From the NCBI GenBank assembly GCA_947247005.1, contig OX365949.1:17177130-17241129 (forward strand): DNA of 64,000 nucleotides, in the 5' to 3' direction. The notes beneath the pieces were generated by a model, which saw nothing but the letters and a program-made list of their open reading frames with translations, was not told the DNA's origin and did not search any database. The position numbers and the translations under genes are program-made. Positions 37,001 to 51,339 of the stretch are shown here, one piece after another (the stretch's first letter is position 1; every line of letters begins with the position of its first letter). The stretch comes from Spisula solida. Taxonomy: Eukaryota; Mollusca; Bivalvia; Venerida; Mactridae.

Positions 37001-37529
37001 CTATGTATTCACTGTTACTTTGTATGAGATGTTTTTTGTTTTTTTAGGTGGAGTGAGTGTTTATTATCCTCGTAAATAGGTGTGCCTGGGTCGAGGGCAT
37101 CCCAGTACACACTTACAAATTCTGAATTAGTATATATATATATATAAATGTGAATTAGTAAAAAAGGTAAGATATAATATATAGCACAGCTTGCAATGAT
37201 ATCATGTAGTTATAACATTTAGAATACATAATCTCCAAAATATCAACAATTTCATGCATTGAAAATTTGAAAACATGTTGTTATATAATGCCAGAATATA
37301 GATGGAACTTGTGTTACCTATAAAACAAAACACTATCCTCAGTTTTAAGGAAACAAATGACAATGTGACATTTTCAAATAGTATACTGGTTCCGGTTTTG
37401 TATGAGATGTTTAGTATATACTGAAATGTGTATGGAGCGTTGGCCATATATCTCCGTGTAACAATTTTCATATTTCCCCTTTTGGATTAGGCTTGCAAAG
37501 AATTGCCATCAAACCAGCCTCATAAAGGA
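34061..37529. other. Upstream region of tbx20, mostly unique AT-rich DNA
   Basis: No exons recognised. The block around 34990-35070 (TCTCTAGTTGGGTTGGGAAA) resembles the reversed tail of SINE family S1. The rest lacks visible repeats and could hold tbx20 enhancers, which sequence inspection cannot show. Confidence 0.4.
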
Positions 37530-37630
37530 GTAATAGTGCCACACCGCCTTATACGAGTATGCCTACCACGCCTCTTACGCAGACTGGGACTCGAACCCTT
37601 GAGAACTTATCCCTCATGACCTTCCCAAAG
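37530..37630 (-). mobile_element. tRNA-derived SINE head fragment
   Basis: On the minus strand GGTTCGAGTCC (complement at 37587-37597) is a consensus pol III B-box within a tRNA-like context. No cloverleaf or complete body is visible. Confidence 0.4.
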
Positions 37631-37639
37631 CGATGTCCA

Positions 37640-39213
37640 GCATGACAATTGATTTTGTACTGAATAAACGCCATAATTATATTGATTTAACTTCTTATAA
37701 CATGTGTGTAAATCAAGTTCAAATAATTAGTTTTATTTAACAGATTAAATGTTTTGCTCTCATGCCACGAGTACAAACTCTTAAAACATATTAAACTGTT
37801 CAAATATGGCAGTAGAGTCTTATCGCATGTTTGAGAATATCAAACTATTGGCATTAAACTGTTATCAGCTTTTACACATTTCATCATGGTTTAAATAATA
37901 CAATAAATCTGTATTGTTCATATATCATCAAGTATTTGTCTTATACGCTAGATCAGCCTGGTAACAATGCCTTCCTCTGATCTCCAGCTGGTTAGATAGT
38001 ATCACACACCGAACAGTAAACTCAGCCCCTGTCAACACAGCCAACACCTCGTCACAGGGCACTTGTAGGGTTCACAGGGGCTGCTGTAGTGAACCACTGG
38101 TATAATACTTACAATACACACCCAATGATATCAGTGAAAACAGTCATAAACTGATCCATCAGTTGTTTTTAGTTTTTAGAGGAAGCATGGCTGGAATGTT
38201 GGCCAACAGACACGTCAGTTGGAGATCGAGCTGCGGGACGATACCAGCGACCTACAGAGGACGACACAGTTAATCACCACACCAAAGGCCATTACGTAGT
38301 AGATGAAGCACAATTTAAGAAAAAAGTCGAGTGTTTACATCATGAACGGAAGATTGTAATTTTCATCACAAGCCGAGATTTACCAAAGTTGTTAAATTGG
38401 TACACGTACGGGTATAAGGACAATCCAAAATTTGGTTGATGAGACACTTACCATGCGGGGACATTTACTTCCAGACTATATTTTGCAATACCCTGTACTA
38501 GACAGATAGACACACGGTAACACTTTAACAGCATTATAGATAGACACCATGCACAACAGTTGGCAGCGTGGTGTGCCATGCTCCAAAACTTTTAAGTGTT
38601 CTTGGTGTACAGTAGGCATAGCTATCGCTATATTGACCATACACCAACTGTATTCATTCTGGTGTATTAAATTTTAAAACCCACAAACTATACCCCTTTG
38701 CCGAACAGTAATTAAAGTATATTAATAGCTTTGACGAGATTAACACTTCTAGCTCTGTATTGTTCAAGATGGTTCACACGATATAAAAAAAAGACCAGGT
38801 TATGTTCTGATTACAGGATTATACGACCAATCTTCTTGTTGTACCATTCATGATATGTATCACCTAATTTGATTATACAAATATGTACAAAATACAACTT
38901 ATCTTGATTGGATTAAGTGAATTATGAATCAAGGACGATACACGGTTCAGAAGGTTTTGACTTTTTGGTGTGTCTAGTTAAGCATCATATTAAATACCCT
39001 TCCCCGATTTCACGCAATAGTTCGTAACGAACTTGTTTAAGAGCAACTGCATGCTTATCGGTCAATCTAATTTCAATACTTTATGTGTACGTCAACTGCT
39101 ATTTAGTTTTCACGTAACATGTTTTGCTTACTTAGTATGAGTTCATCACGTCTTAGTATGATATTAAGTAAATTATCAAACTAAAGTTTGTAACTTAATA
39201 TAAATAGAGGATA
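37640..39213. other. Intergenic region, no genes recognised
   Basis: The only structure noted is an imperfect hairpin near 38027-38085, where CAGCCCCTGT pairs with ACAGGGGCTG. Confidence 0.4.
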
Positions 39214-39349
39214 TTACATGAGTGTCTTTCCATATTGAATTTATTAAACAAGTTGAATAAAATAATAAAATGCGAGGCTCTGCCGAGCATTTTATCGATT
39301 TTTTTTCAACGAGTTTAATAAATTCAATGTTGAAAGTCACAAATGTAAT
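39214..39349. mobile_element. Palindromic element (about 136 bp)
   Basis: Imperfect inverted arms: GTCTTTCCATATTGAATTTA then TTAAACAAGTTGAATAAAAT pair with their complements at 39285-39349; the loop contains GAGGCTCTGCCGAG. This looks like a foldback MITE. Confidence 0.55.
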
Positions 39350-39769
39350 GTTCTTTTTATCACATGTTAGCCTTTTCCGGCCGAAACATTAAATAGCTAC
39401 TTATTTTTCACTATAATAAACGCGCAATTTTGACGACGTCGCCTATCCTTTCAATGACGTCGCGTGATAGCTTTATTACACTAGTGTATTATCAAAAATA
39501 AATAATGGCTTTATTACGCTACCGCGACGTCAAACATGTGATAAATGTAATATAATACACGCAAGTATTTTGAAGCCAACTTGAATGTCGCTAACCCCTC
39601 GTACAATGGTCGGTATGAGGATTGGAGATCGAACTGATGACGTAAAGGTCGAACACGAGATTTTGAATCAAGTGCTAATCTGTGGAAATGAACATGGAAT
39701 TCATTCAGGGTATTGAGATTATACTCAAGTCATAATGGAGCAGAACACAGGACAAGGAAATTAAACTAA

Positions 39770-40040
39770 CGTCATTGGGATAGAACACACGGCATGTCAA
39801 TAGTACTCATGGCCTGTATGTTAAGGGAACTTGAATAATGCCATTGGGATATAACCTTGGCCATCATGATGATACTGCTAGTAGTGCCCAGGGCCTGCAT
39901 ATCTAACCCATGATAATATAATGGAAATATATATGGAAATAATTATAATGGAAATGAAATAATAACGTCAGAGTGAACATAGGTCCTGAAAACAGTACTT
40001 AGGGCCTGCATATCTAGCACAGGGAAAAGAACCAATACCA
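39770..40040. repeat. Degenerate direct repeats of about 110-130 bp, 2-3 copies
   Basis: The phrases GGGATAGAACACACGG / GGGATATAACCTTGG and GGCCTGTATGTTAAGGG / GGGCCTGCATATCTAACCC / GGGCCTGCATATCTAGCAC recur in order, interrupted by AT-rich insertions near 39915-39965. Confidence 0.45.
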
Positions 40041-40178
40041 TGGGGGAGCTCCGGGGAGACAACGACCCGTGACTGGCGAACTAAATCGAATTGTAAAGAA
40101 CAACTGGAGATACAAGTATTATACATTGTTGTGCAAATATTTTTTTATTTTCACATGCGTTTTAATGAATAAATTTTA

Positions 40179-40490
40179 CATTAAAAATGATACAGCTTTT
40201 GTAGTTATGAGACAGCAACATTTTTCATAGTTCGGAACACACGAGTATCTTTAACAAACTAACGACAATAATTACATCTTCTCAAATGATAAAGAAATAC
40301 ATAGTAACAATATTTGCCATATCTTGCGCACGCGTTGTCAACAATCAATGACATTCGGCCAAGCAACATTATATAATACTCATTTGAGAAGATGTAATTA
40401 TTATCGTTAATTTGTTAAAGATACGCGTGTTTTCAGAAGTATGAAAAATGTTGCTGTCTCCAATCTGCAGAAACTGTATCATTTTAATGC
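40179..40490. mobile_element. Long inverted-repeat element (about 310 bp)
   Basis: Arms of about 105 bp: ATTAAAAATGATACAGCTTT, GAGACAGCAACATTTTTCAT, AGTATCTTTAACAAACTAAC and AATTACATCTTCTCAAATGA occur in inverted, diverged form at 40380-40490. The spacer of about 90 bp has no coding capacity. Confidence 0.65.
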
Positions 40491-40779
40491 ACCTGTCTCT
40501 ACATTGAAGGTTGCATAACATTATAGAGCACCGCTCTCTTCCGAGCACAGAAAGAAACGCAACAAACTCGTGCACAGCTGTGCTGTTGCATTGTTACACA
40601 ATTAGATAGTTAGTTTCTTTTTTAGCGCATTCATTGTTTAACGTCTTTTTATGTCTTTGGCGAACATTGCATTCCAATGGTAGGCTCAGCTTTTGGCATC
40701 CACGCGTGAATGACGTCGTGCAACGCCCATCGATAGCTTACGCCCCTGAATCTGCATACAGTGGGTGGTCATACTCACC

Positions 40780-40946
40780 TTATTAAGGCTAAAACTGTAA
40801 GGAATCGATTGCAATAATTTGGTCTGCGTGCACGGTGCCCATACAAGAACAATGTTCACCAAATGGATTGACCACCATACAGTCCGACCATCCACCAACC
40901 ATTTATGCCATGTGACAATGTGGACGGACAAGATAGACGACGCCAT
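40780..40946 (-). other. Possible unidentified first exon
   Basis: On the minus strand ATGGCG (from 40946) opens a frame beginning MASSILSVHIVTWHKWLVDG that ends at a strong donor, AATAAG/GTGAGTATG, near 40780. The peptide is hydrophobic with several tryptophans. No following exon or family was recognised, so it may be chance. Confidence 0.18.
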
Positions 40947-41320
40947 TCTCCCACTTTAACTGGTGTAAGATAGGTTTTCAGCTCATGTAAGAAACTTCTA
41001 TCTTACATTAGCAACATCTTTCTTACATAAGCGACCAGCGCGTAATTTAATTCTGACCTTAGTTTCGGGATTTACGAGTTCATGGCGATATAAAGGTACT
41101 GAAGACGAACGCCAATAGGCTCTATACCATTTAAAAAGCATATTCTTTAGCGTACCACAACAGCGTACGCTTTATTAACGTTATTATTAATGATTGTTTT
41201 GAATGAGAACGTACGGCAAACCTCACGTTATGATGACGTTATGATGACGTCATTTTGACGCTATGAAAGCTAATTGTGTTATAGAGTCCCATTTTCTCCA
41301 ATTACGTCGGAGAAAAAAAA

Positions 41321-41465
41321 TCCATCATGAGACAGTCTATGTAGGATAAGAATATCTCACCCTCGGGGTCGGAATTCTAACCAGGAACTCGGCAAGCCTC
41401 GTCCCTGGTAAAAATCCGACCCCTCGGGTGAGATATCCTTATCCTACATAGAAGCTCATGATGGA
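41321..41465. mobile_element. Palindromic MITE (145 bp)
   Basis: TCCATCATGAGACAGTCTAT and GGATAAGAATATCTCACCCT pair with their complements ending at 41465. The loop lies near AACTCGGCAAGCCTCG. Arms are about 64 bp with a few mismatches. Confidence 0.7.
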
Positions 41466-41479
41466 TTCTTATATTCTCC

Positions 41480-44400
41480 CTCTCTTTGCTACTCTGGCTC
41501 AAATAGAGGGCAGTCCTCTTGAAAGAGTGGGCCTACATCCCAATGATGGGAATGTACTCGCTGACAAATTCTCTGCTGATGAGAAGCAAACCTGACCAGA
41601 CCGTGTGAGGGGGTGAAGGAGTACATTTAAAGTCTGCCTAATATCGTGACTTTGTACAAGAAGCAACTGTTACTCAACTTATAACATTCTTTCGAAAAAA
41701 GTTGCATGTGTCATATTTATATAAAAAAGCGAATTAGGACCCGAATCTAAGTAGCTTGGTTGAAGTTATCCCGATTTTTTCATCCGTATTTGTTGTCAAT
41801 ATTACGTGCTTCGTACATCACATTCATTGATACCACGCGGTTTCACTGAATTTCGGAGCCTAACACAATATAGCCATGGTGTCAGTGTCACGATATCACG
41901 GATAATACGGTAACCGGGTGAAGAAATTAAGCTTTCAATGAAGTATAAATGAGGCATTTCTCGGATGGTAAGATAACAAGCGACAACTTTGGTGGTTTCC
42001 ATCTTTGATTTCATTTAAAAAATGACATCATCGCGGTGTCAGTCCGTCAATTTTGACTTTACATGCAATTTTGCAATGAAACAAACACATTAAATGTTTG
42101 TGGGAGGCCTATACAGCATGAACACGGCTGCAGAGATGCCCGGATGTGTCAACAATACATGTATTTTGTCAAGGTCGTTTCGCCATCTTGGTATATATCA
42201 CCATGCAAATGATGAATGCATGCGTTTTTTCTCATTAGCACTTTCGCAATATAGTAACAGCTGGCGCCAGTACGGGTATACGCAAGTTGTGTACGAGTCC
42301 GTATGTACTACACAGGAAAAAATATAAAAATGCAAACGATGCTTTAATGTCAAATCGTCAGCATTCTATATTACATCTGAAGCAAACAGTATTTAACAGC
42401 GTGTTTATTTTATGACTGTATGTCTACCTTTCATTTACAATGAACATACAATATGACCGTTGTCAGCAGCCAGCAAGTTGTTGGTACGTACATGTCAATA
42501 CAACATTCACAACCTCAACATTTAGCCGGCACGTATGTTGGTCATGCCTTAGTGAGAGAATGCATATTATACAACATATCTCATCTCCATGTTGGTTTGG
42601 CATTGACAATGACACCAAAGTCGAATTGATAAAATACGTAAGACTATTGACATTATTTGAATAAACTCGGGAGGTCGTGGTCAAAACAGGTGATAGTTCC
42701 AATGCTGCCTTCAGGTACTAGGTCCATATCACCTTTTACATACAAAAATCAGAGCTAAACTACCATTACTTGACATGAAATAACTTACACATGAAAGCAC
42801 ACCTCGTTAAATGACTGATGAGATTGTGCATGAATAGTCACGGTTTTCATGTTCTGGTAAGGTAATTTCTACCAAGATGCATTGCCTGCATACCGGGTGA
42901 ATGTCTACGTGAACCATTACTTCAACGCCGTAAAACATTTACATGCCTACACCATATTCCGTGGCAGTTGCCATTGCAGTTTTAGGTTCTAATAAACAAA
43001 TTCCCAAATAGTAGCATTTGTCCGGGTGGAGGCACACATTTATTGGCCTGCCATATTTCAGCGTAAAGCTGACTGGCAAATAAAGGCTATGCTCGGCATT
43101 TTTAAGAAGAATAAGACGAAGTAGTTTGATCAATGTACAAGTATATGATATTATATCGCTTTGTCAAAACAGAAACAGAGATATGGAAAATCATTGGGTC
43201 TGCGTGCTTGATCAGGGAGGTACAAAGTATCAGCTTTTGAATATGAAACTTTGAAGTTTTACCATTTTACACGTAACGTTTACAGTCAGCCATCTTCTAA
43301 ACAACCAAGATGGCATAATTATGCTTGTTTTATTGTTTGCATTTTTCTGTTTCTATAAATTTGTGTCTTTAACCTATCCAAATTGACCGTTCTGATATAT
43401 TTTGATCTAGTAAAATGCGTGCCATATGCCTACCTTCCCAGGGCATAGCATGTAAGCGTAGGAGTCAGGTGCTCATAAAATATATGTGTCCCATAAGTCA
43501 AATTAACAGGCCCTTTACACATGTGTGACACTTTCTAAATAAATAAATATATAAACACTTTACTCGGTAATATGCTTGGTTAACCGACATCAATGATAAC
43601 ACATTATGTTTACATTTTCATGCATGTACTGTCAAATACATCGTTCATTTCTTGCGTGTTACTTTATTAAAACGTGAAAGGTATTGGAGGAAAAATGTCA
43701 TTTTGTGGTTATAATACTGTTATAAAAAAGCGATAAATTATACCTTAATTGTGAACAAATTGTATAGATTATCGACATGTTGAATATGGTGTTAAATTGA
43801 TGTAACCTTATGTGCCATACTGACATTTTCACTTTTCTCTAATTTTCCGTAATTACGCTAATCTATTTTAACGCCACCTTAACGCCAAATTACCCGCATG
43901 CAACCACATATAAATGTATACCCGCATACGTTTTTATTTGGTCACACTACGTCTCTGCTATGATGATTTTTTCTCAATATTTATTTGAATCTTAGTCAGC
44001 GTACTTAGTTATAAACATAGTCATTCTAGAGTAAATTTTTGTGCGATCGGACGTTGGACTGGTCGTTAAAGACGAGGTCACACTAAACTATGGTGACCGT
44101 TGGTACACGTTGGAATGCATACTCAAAGACAAATGTTTTCGACTGGTTTTTAAATATTCCCAACTTGTTTTGATGTTCGACCGATTTCGATAAAATTGCC
44201 TTTATTATGTGTCTGTGCTTAAAAGGCACGTGACCAGTATAATTGTTAAGGTATGTTGCATATCCATGATATCTAACTTTGTCTCTATGTGCAGTAGCTT
44301 TTCTTTCTGTGAATGTTTACTTAAACATTCCATGAGAACAGCTAAGTCGTAATATTCGCCGCGTGAATTGATGCCGATATCGCTATGAGACAGCCAATGA

Positions 44401-45000
44401 GGACAGCATCTGCGATGTTGGTTGGTTTCAGGTAAGAATCAGTGCAGCACAGTTTGCATGGACGTCTAAGTCAAAGTTATGGTGTAACATGTTCCTATCC
44501 TCGAGCATAGAATGATTGGGCGTTTACGTAAATCTAAACGCCGGCGCAGTCGCCAACGTATGAAGTCTTATTTTCAAATAGGGTTTAATGTTTAGACTAC
44601 ATACTTTAAAGAACACGCCATGTGCTCACATACGTTGTTACGCATTCACTCGCTTCATTCGGCTACGTGAAGTTGAACTACACTAGTGTGTGCTAATGGC
44701 GCCCGAAACAGACTTGGGACTCATTTTCAGGATTGGGTATTATACCTCAGTAGGACCCCTGATTAATGTTGTGGAACACGTTTGGCAATAATTCATCGCT
44801 GCAAATGTTATTGGGAACTTTTATATTACTGTTCCTAAAATATGTAAATGTTTATGATGAAACTCGAAAGTTGCTTTTTGGGTTGTACATTTTGTACTTG
44901 TATTGTGTGGTCGTCTCAGTGATTCGTTCTTGTCTGTCGGTAAGTTTATACTAATTCATGTAAGGTAGATTGTGAAACAAGTTTTCTAACTTATATTATT
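41480..45000. other. Intergenic region, no genes recognised
   Basis: No supported exon, RNA gene or transposon end. Short frames on both strands lack recognisable domains. Confidence 0.4.
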
Positions 45001-45009
45001 CACTCTCCA

Positions 45010-45200
45010 CTCCTCATTCCTAATGTTATCCATCGCCACGAAGGTATGAGAGAAGAGAAGCCAGTTCCCTCTTATGCTGAGCGTCTAGCAAGGCAATGTA
45101 TGGTACCATTTTTATTTCGTCTTTGGTATGACGTGGCCAGGGATCGAACCCGAGACACCCAATATTCAAAGCGAACGCTCAACCACGTCGGTTTTTACTC
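45010..45200 (-). mobile_element. tRNA-derived SINE, family S2, copy 1
   Basis: The minus strand carries a B-box GGTTCGATCCC (complement at 45140-45150) in a tRNA-like head. It is followed by a body with GAGAAGAGAAGCCAGTTCCC and TGGTACCATTTTTATTTCGT (plus-strand reading). The body recurs, degraded, at 58985-59150. Confidence 0.55.
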
Positions 45201-46431
45201 TGATAGGTTGTTTTGTTTTTATAGCTGTTAAGTTCTATTTTTCCTGTTTATTTTTATAGTTGTTCTTGTGACTCGTGCTTGTAGTCTATGTTTTCTTTTT
45301 CTTTTTCATGTGTTCTTGCTTGTGCCTTTCGTGCTACGCCCGATTTGTTCTCACCTTTAAGTAGATCTAACACTGACAGAAATACTTTTAATTACAAACT
45401 ACCTAGAACTATGGTAATCTGTAGTAAGACACACTTGGTGCTCCAAGGTGATTTTATTTTTATAATGATGTATTTTTCGCTTCAACCAAAACGCATTTCG
45501 TTCCAAGTTGTCAATAAATTCGAGCTGTTTCCTCCCTTTTGTGCACACTGACGGTTTGTTTGAGCATTTTTAGGTTCCTTGTTGCGCTATTGACGTTGAA
45601 TAGTTGTCTGCGTTATTTATTGCACTTTTACATTCATTTGAAACAAATCGTATTCGAATTGTCAGTTTTAATACACTCCCAACTGACGACCCAAGTTCAT
45701 TGTCATCCGAACTATGTATTAACGAACCTAATGTCAATGGATGTTTATGTTCGTGATTGTTCAATTGAACTTTCGATTTCTTCAGAGACATAATAACCAC
45801 CTTTAAAGCAATGGGACAATTTTGTTTTCATCTGACCACAGAGTAGCCAACAGCGAGCATGCTAACTGATGAAATATATCCGAAATTTGTAAAGCACGGA
45901 TGTAGAATACGTCCACTCATGCTGGGTAGAAGTCGCCAGATTGCGTCGGGAAGTCTTCTCTGAAGAATCACATATCGTTTTGCTTTCTGCGATTTCGTAA
46001 TTCTTTTCGAAATTTAAGTGAAAATGATGTAACGTGTAAACAGATAGCTTGCCACTTTTGAAATATGTTCTCCGGTTTAATTGACATCACTTCCGGTCCA
46101 TAGCACATACGGGACTGATGATTTGTGATAGGGTTGGTCTAAACAAACACCCAAAATGACCATCGTTGTGGTCAGAAGAAAAGACGTCTCGACGACGTGT
46201 GATTAAATTCTGTCCGCGACATTACACCTTGAAGTGCGTCGCTGTAAAAGGGACAAGCTTACAGTAGATGTTTGGCTGGTGGAAAAAATACACATCTAAA
46301 ATGACTAACGTTGTATAATGATTGTAGTTCATTACGTGAGTGGTATAATGAACTCATTCTGTGACACTTTTATTGTATTTGTGTTTAATAAGAAAGGAGA
46401 GTTATTTCTGATTCCTTCAATTATATTATTA

Positions 46432-47990
<1,559 letters not shown>

Positions 47991-47997
47991 GTATGAC

Positions 47998-48226
47998 CAC
48001 CGTCTGCCCTGATGATAGCGTGACATCCTCTGAGGCATTAAATTGATAATGGTGTGTACCAATTGCTGCTAAAGTCATTCCATTCTAGTAAAAGGTTCGT
48101 TGTGAGTTCCTGTACGTGCTGGTGTTGCCGTCGTGCTCGGATGCGTCGCCCCCAACTTATCCCAGACGTATTATATCGGATTTTGGTCCGGGCTACAAGG
48201 CGGGCATTCAATCGTGCAACCTAAAT
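47998..48226 (-). pseudogene. Tc1/mariner transposase C-terminal relic
   Basis: Read on the minus strand from about 48210, the translation gives C-P-P-C-S-P-D-Q-N-P-I, a stop, then Y-V-W-D-K-L-G, and further on I-I-N-L-M-P-Q-R-M and H-Q-G. This is the end of Tc1-like transposases: the S-P-D-x-N-P-I motif carries the last catalytic acid of the DDE/D triad, followed by an xVWDxLG and MPRR segment. It is interrupted by stops and isolated from the rest of the protein, so it is dead. Confidence 0.7.
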
Positions 48227-49215
48227 AGGAACTTGCATCAAAATCAAACTCCATGTGATGAGAATGTGCTCATATCTTACCAAATACATGATTGATCGAA
48301 AATAGTGAGTTTTTGTTATATTGTAGTACATGTAGTAATTCGGATGACAAATGCCTATTGAAAGTTACTTCCATGCTCAACTTCAAATTGCTCCATACAA
48401 ATAAATGGACTTATTCTGTTGAATTCAACGATTCCACATTGTTTCACAATCTTTAAGTGATACAACCATCAGTCAGATATTGTCATAAAGGTGTTTTGAC
48501 GAATTTAAGGACTAAATGTAAATGACGCCATGTGACGTCTCAATTTTAAATCGAGTCAATATAAACATGCAGCTTTTTCGAAAATTAAATGCAACAGCCA
48601 TAATAAAAAGTTTGTGCATGTGTTAAGAACCCCAAAACAGCCAATTAATGAATTAAATCTTACCAGTCTTATTGGCATGCCAATTTCAAGTATTCATATC
48701 GCACTTGCGCTCTCACCAAGCGTCATTTGCGTCAAATGATACGAACTATTTTTATGGCTTTATGTTTGGGGGTCGAATGTTAATCGTGTATGAATGATTT
48801 AAACACATTTACACATATTTGAGGTGTGAGCACGAGAACAATGTGATTTTGTTTTTTTCGTCACGCATCAATGATTGTCACGTAGATCTTGGTTTTTCTT
48901 CTTCTGTATTAAAGACAATCACCAACATATGCTATCTAAACAGTTTTATTGAGTTGTGATGATTATGTTCCTGATTTATTCTAGTTATAAAAGTGTGTAC
49001 TTAGAACATTCGTCAAGTGTAGTCATTAGCAAAATGCCCACCAGCATTGATGAATGAACAATAAATACTGTTTAGGATCAATAACTACTTGCCCTCCACC
49101 AATAGCAAATTGGTGGGCATATTTGCATATGATTCCCTCTGTATACAAACATGGTCTCTCCTATATTGGTTTTGATAACACGCACATTGACCACATTATT
49201 TGTGACAAAATTAAA

Positions 49216-49350
49216 ATACTGAGCGAAACTGGTCAAAAACTGGCCCAATACAAAGCGAAACTGGTCTAATACAAAACGAAACAGGCCAAATACGAGAAAA
49301 ACGGGGTCAATTCGAGAAAAATATGGCCAATAGGATAATCTCGGGTCAAT
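49216..49350. repeat. Degenerate short tandem repeat (about 20-24 bp)
   Basis: GAAACTGGTCAAAAAC, CTGGCCCAATACAAAGC, GAAACTGGTCTAATACAAAA and CGAAACAGGCCAAATACGAG follow one another with drift. Confidence 0.5.
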
Positions 49351-49359
49351 ACGACATTT

Positions 49360-50870
49360 GCACGTTTTGATTGTTTGTACGGTGATGATTCAGACACAAT
49401 TTAAATGCAGATTTGCCGGATTGTATTATGTATACAGTATAGTAGAACTTGGCGCTTTACGCACCAGAATAAACCAGCACATTCGGCGTTCCATACAAAA
49501 TTAATGTACCAATCAGTGGTTCTCGCCTTGTCTTCATTTGTAGAAAGGCCGCTATCAGTAGACATTAACCTTTCAATTAGTTAACCACAGGAACGCCAAT
49601 AAAGCATTGTTAATTAATAAAACATGATAATATACAATGTAGTGTTGGTTTGTTAATTTGTAAAAATGGTTTGTGTTGATAAATTTAATTGGTCAATATA
49701 AAATTGTCGGTCTTTTATTGGTGTGTTGATACGCTGATTTGTTCCACGCCTGCTGAAATAATCTTGTTGCCCGATAAGGGTACCAGCATCTAAGATTAGG
49801 AACATTATGAATACGTATTTACCTTTGTAATACAATTAGCGAATGATATTAAAACATTTTATCTTTGATTTTATTCAGCTGCATCTTTTAGCGCAATCTT
49901 TCGCTCAATCAAATATACTTCCCGAACTATCCGCGCTGTGAAACCATTAGTGCAGGCCGTAAGGTTATACGCTTGTATTGTTGAAAACAGTATTGTGCTC
50001 TCGAAGTGAAGCCAAATATAACCTCATATGTCGCAATTAAACTTTATTTACGAGACAAACTTCTTTACGTTTCAACAATTTGCAATAATAGTATACGATC
50101 CAAGGGAGGCAAATCTATTTGACTTAATTTCCTCTAAGCCTATGCATGTTATTTATAGTTTTGCAGGATATTGTGGAATCATTCATCTGACTTAGAATCA
50201 TTTTGTTTATAATTTAAATGATTTAAATGTGCCATAACACTCCACAAAGAGACCATCTCAATAATATGAACACTTCTACATTCAATTTTTTTTAAAAATC
50301 AAAAACCATTTTCGCAGTTTCATTCATATGATTTATCATAACCAAGTTACTAAGAGTACCTAGCTTCCAAGAACTTAACGATGGCCTTATGATAGAAGGG
50401 TAATTATATATGTTTGTAGTGGTGAGGGTTATTTCAAGGTCTGGGTGCGAAACATTTCAAATTGAATATAGGTCTGCTCATATGAAATTAGTTTTGCGCC
50501 GAGATATAAAACAAATATAAATATATTCTCTTGTATTACTAGCATATACCTCTCGTCAAAAAACTATAAATATCACTAACACCTAGCTTGTCTTATTGGT
50601 GTTATATCTTCAGTTTGGATTTGGTGATGAACTGCACAGTTTTCACAGAACTGCTGACATCTCCCGACAGCTTGATCTCAAAGAAAATATTTGTGGACCA
50701 AACTTTCTGTCGTGCTCCCTCCAGATTTGGGACATGTTTGAAGGATATGGAATGGTATCTACTCCCCCCACACTCTAACACCCAGCTGCACAAAGCTAAT
50801 ATACAACCTATGCGGTTGCACATTGACCTCGTCTGGCTACCCGACTAGATCATATTTTGTCAATGAAATA
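49360..50870. other. Intergenic region upstream of AMDHD1
   Basis: No exon, RNA gene or repeat recognised; overlapping short frames near 50.6-50.85 kb on both strands have no family motif. Confidence 0.35.
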
Positions 50871-51017
50871 CCACAGGCCTAAGAAATTATATCACAAAAT
50901 ACAGAGTTTCGAAATTCCCCATCATCCCGTCATTACTATATATAATATATAGTAATGACGGGATGATGGGGAATTTCGAAACTCTGTATTTTGTGATATA
51001 ATTTCTTAGGCCTGTGG
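50871..51017. mobile_element. Perfect 147-bp hairpin element, 73-bp arms
   Basis: CCACAGGCCTAAGAAATTAT at the left is followed for 73 bp by sequence exactly complementary to 50945-51017, with a single unpaired base at 50944. It is flanked by AAATA on both sides (50866-50870 and 51018-51022), a likely 5-bp target duplication. It starts about 480 bp and ends about 340 bp before the AMDHD1 start codon. Perfect arms imply a very recent insertion or ongoing arm conversion. Confidence 0.75.
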
Positions 51018-51030
51018 AAATACCGACACT

Positions 51031-51112
51031 AGTATCATAACTTTATTTTCAATTTTAGTTAGATTTTATTTTAGTATCATAACTTTATTTTCAATTTTAG
51101 TTAGATTTTATT
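51031..51112. repeat. 42-bp direct duplication
   Basis: AGTATCATAACTTTATTTTC and the following 22 bp occur twice in direct succession, right next to the 147-bp hairpin element. Confidence 0.85.
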
Positions 51113-51339
51113 ATGGGCTTGATTATCTCATATGTTTGTGGGTACAAAGGGAAATAAATAATTTTACGAAAAAAGTAGACTTGTGAGTTGTCTCCTTTTA
51201 ATTAAACATAGTGTCTGTAAGGAAGACTAAGACTGACCTTGCATACAAACAAAGCAAGTGTTATCTTTATGAACAAGATAAAACCATCTCTTGTATTATA
51301 GTACATCATTATCTATAACCTTTTAGTTGAACTACTCAT

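Noticed and set aside
44371..44435. Short plus-strand ATG frame ending in a GTAAGA donor
   Set aside because: Only about 16 codons with no partner exon; such donors occur by chance in 64 kb.
50588..50848. Overlapping frames on both strands before AMDHD1
   Set aside because: Neither strand shows a family motif, and the assembled AMDHD1 gene begins independently at 51355.
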